Shown piece by piece: positions 63,246 to 64,000 of a DNA stretch of 64,000 nucleotides; within the stretch, counting starts at the first letter, position 1, and every line of letters starts with the position of its first letter. The DNA comes from HIMB11 sp965657135 (GTDB lineage Bacteria; Pseudomonadota; Alphaproteobacteria; Rhodobacterales; Rhodobacteraceae). Made by a program: the position numbers and the translations under genes. The notes beneath the pieces are model-generated. The model saw only the letters and a list, made by a program, of their open reading frames with translations. It was not told where the DNA came from and made no database searches. The stretch covers positions 1 to 64,000 of the forward strand of contig CBFHNF010000009.1 in NCBI GenBank assembly GCA_965657135.1, written 5' to 3'.

Positions 63246-64000
63246 ATGGAAAAAACGATCTTGGTCATTGGTACATTTGATACCAAAGATGATGAGTTAA
63301 ATTACATTCGCGACTGTATCCTAGCCCAGGGTGGACAGGTTTTGACCATGGACGTCAGTATTCTGGGCGATCCCAGCACGCCGACTGATATATCAAAGCA
63401 TAAGGTTGCAGAAACGGGTGGGAGTAGCATCGCAGCAGCCATTGCCAGCGAAGATGAAAATATCGCAATGCAAATTATGGCAAACGGTGCCGCAGCACTG
63501 GCGGTAGAACTGTATCTTGCCGGCCGCATCCATGGCACGATTATTCTGGGGGGCAGCATGGGCACGGATTTAGCCCTAGACGTGTGTCAGGCACTGCCCA
63601 TTGGTGTTCCCAAATACATTGTTTCCACCGTTTCATTCTCGGCAATGCTACCACCCGAACGGTTGGCAGCTGATGTCCAAATGATCTTGTGGGCGGGAGG
63701 ACTTTATGGCCTAAACTCCATCTGCAAATCCTCACTTTCTCAAGCGGCGGGTGCCGTGTTGGGTGCTGCGCGCGCGGTTGAAGCGCCGAAACGCAAAAAA
63801 CCACTTATCGGGATGACATCTTTTGGGAAGACGATCCTTCACTACATGGTTTCGTTGAAGCCAGCACTGGAAAAGCGTGGATTTGAGGTCGCTGTGTTTC
63901 ACGCAACTGGCATGGGGGGAAGAGCGTTTGAATCATTAGCAGCGCAAGGACAATTTGCAGCCGTGATGGATTTTGCGCCCCAAGAAATCTGTAACCAAAT
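63246..64000 (+). CDS. Tm-1-like ATP-binding domain protein, UPF0261 (N-terminal part)
   Basis: The frame is open from ATG 63246 to the right edge (251 codons), so the gene continues beyond the window; the family has about 400 residues. The N-terminus reads TILVIGTFDTKDDELNYIRD, then QGGQVLTMDVSILGDP, GTIILGGSMGTDLALDV and IGMTSFGKTILHYMVSLKPALEKRGFEVAVFHATGMGGRAFE. These are the features of the UPF0261/Tm-1-like family, whose plant member Tm-1 inhibits tobamovirus replication; the bacterial role is unknown. It lies 4 bp after the kinase gene, in the same operon. Confidence 0.88.
   Translation, partial: MEKTILVIGTFDTKDDELNYIRDCILAQGGQVLTMDVSILGDPSTPTDISKHKVAETGGSSIAAAIASEDENIAMQIMANGAAALAVELYLAGRIHGTIILGGSMGTDLALDVCQALPIGVPKYIVSTVSFSAMLPPERLAADVQMILWAGGLYGLNSICKSSLSQAAGAVLGAARAVEAPKRKKPLIGMTSFGKTILHYMVSLKPALEKRGFEVAVFHATGMGGRAFESLAAQGQFAAVMDFAPQEICNQ

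Noticed and set aside
1..64000. tRNA, rRNA, CRISPR arrays, insertion sequences and prophage
   Set aside because: Intergenic gaps were read for cloverleaf, repeat-spacer and transposase signs; none was found.

Overview
The window reads as a chromosomal stretch of a marine alphaproteobacterium, most likely Rhodobacterales (Roseobacter group) with a fairly AT-leaning genome. This is an inference from gene content: ABC, TRAP and tripartite tricarboxylate (TTT) uptake systems side by side, a PhoX-type phosphatase, a BoxR-like regulator fragment, DUF3726, PstA/PstC with long N-termini, and stand-alone Rieske oxygenases. Genes are dense, often with ATGA or TAATG overlaps. I see no rRNA, tRNA, CRISPR array, insertion sequence or prophage gene. 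The only gene-free stretch over 300 bases (about 6475-6807) holds a decayed racemase-like remnant.

Layout. 1-6.3 kb: the end of a peptide-type ABC binding protein, then dppBCDF-like genes, a TetR regulator and a divergent Rieske oxygenase separated by a perfect 16-bp palindrome. 6.3-13.3 kb: small conserved gene, racemase remnant, PLP ammonia-lyase, a possible 2-oxoglutarate oxygenase with a DUF1330 partner, an RNA helicase plus cold-shock protein, and a PhoX-like phosphatase. 13.4-27 kb: a catabolic block with an Ldh-family reductase, DUF3726 protein, unknown 557-aa protein, M19 dipeptidase homologue lacking its HxD metal site, P450, TRAP transporter, stand-alone BoxR-type shikimate-kinase-like domain, FadJ-type enzyme, second Rieske oxygenase and nitronate monooxygenase. 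Three promoter regions of this block share a TATGnnnCATA-type motif, which suggests one regulon for one unidentified substrate.

27-37.9 kb: two EamA exporters with an HD-domain protein, class II aldolases, an aquaporin homologue, an iolE/Gfo-Idh-MocA/aldolase/isomerase set for sugar or inositol derivatives, a PhyH-like oxygenase and an acetylpolyamine amidohydrolase. 37.9-46.4 kb: pstSCA (no pstB here) behind a three-unit Pho box, katG, an Rrf2 Fe-S regulator, an orphan modA and a glpR-like repressor. 46.5-49 kb: glpK and an rRNA methyltransferase.

49.1-56.9 kb: a homoprotocatechuate meta-cleavage operon (hpaF-E-D, aromatic amino-acid decarboxylase, FAH-type decarboxylase, hpaH) divergent from hpaR, with an aminotransferase next to it. 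Together they suggest L-DOPA or a related aromatic amine feeding 3,4-dihydroxyphenylacetate cleavage; hydroxylase (hpaBC) and aldolase (hpaI) genes are not in the window. 56.9-64 kb: IclR regulator, TctCBA transporter, class III aminotransferase-like enzyme, APH-type kinase and the start of a Tm-1-like gene. The kinase/aminotransferase pair resembles the hydroxylysine or ethanolamine kinase plus phospho-lyase modules of animals.

A recurrent feature: at all four junctions between a solute-binding-protein gene and its first permease gene (dpp, TRAP, pst, tct) there is a strong RNA hairpin.
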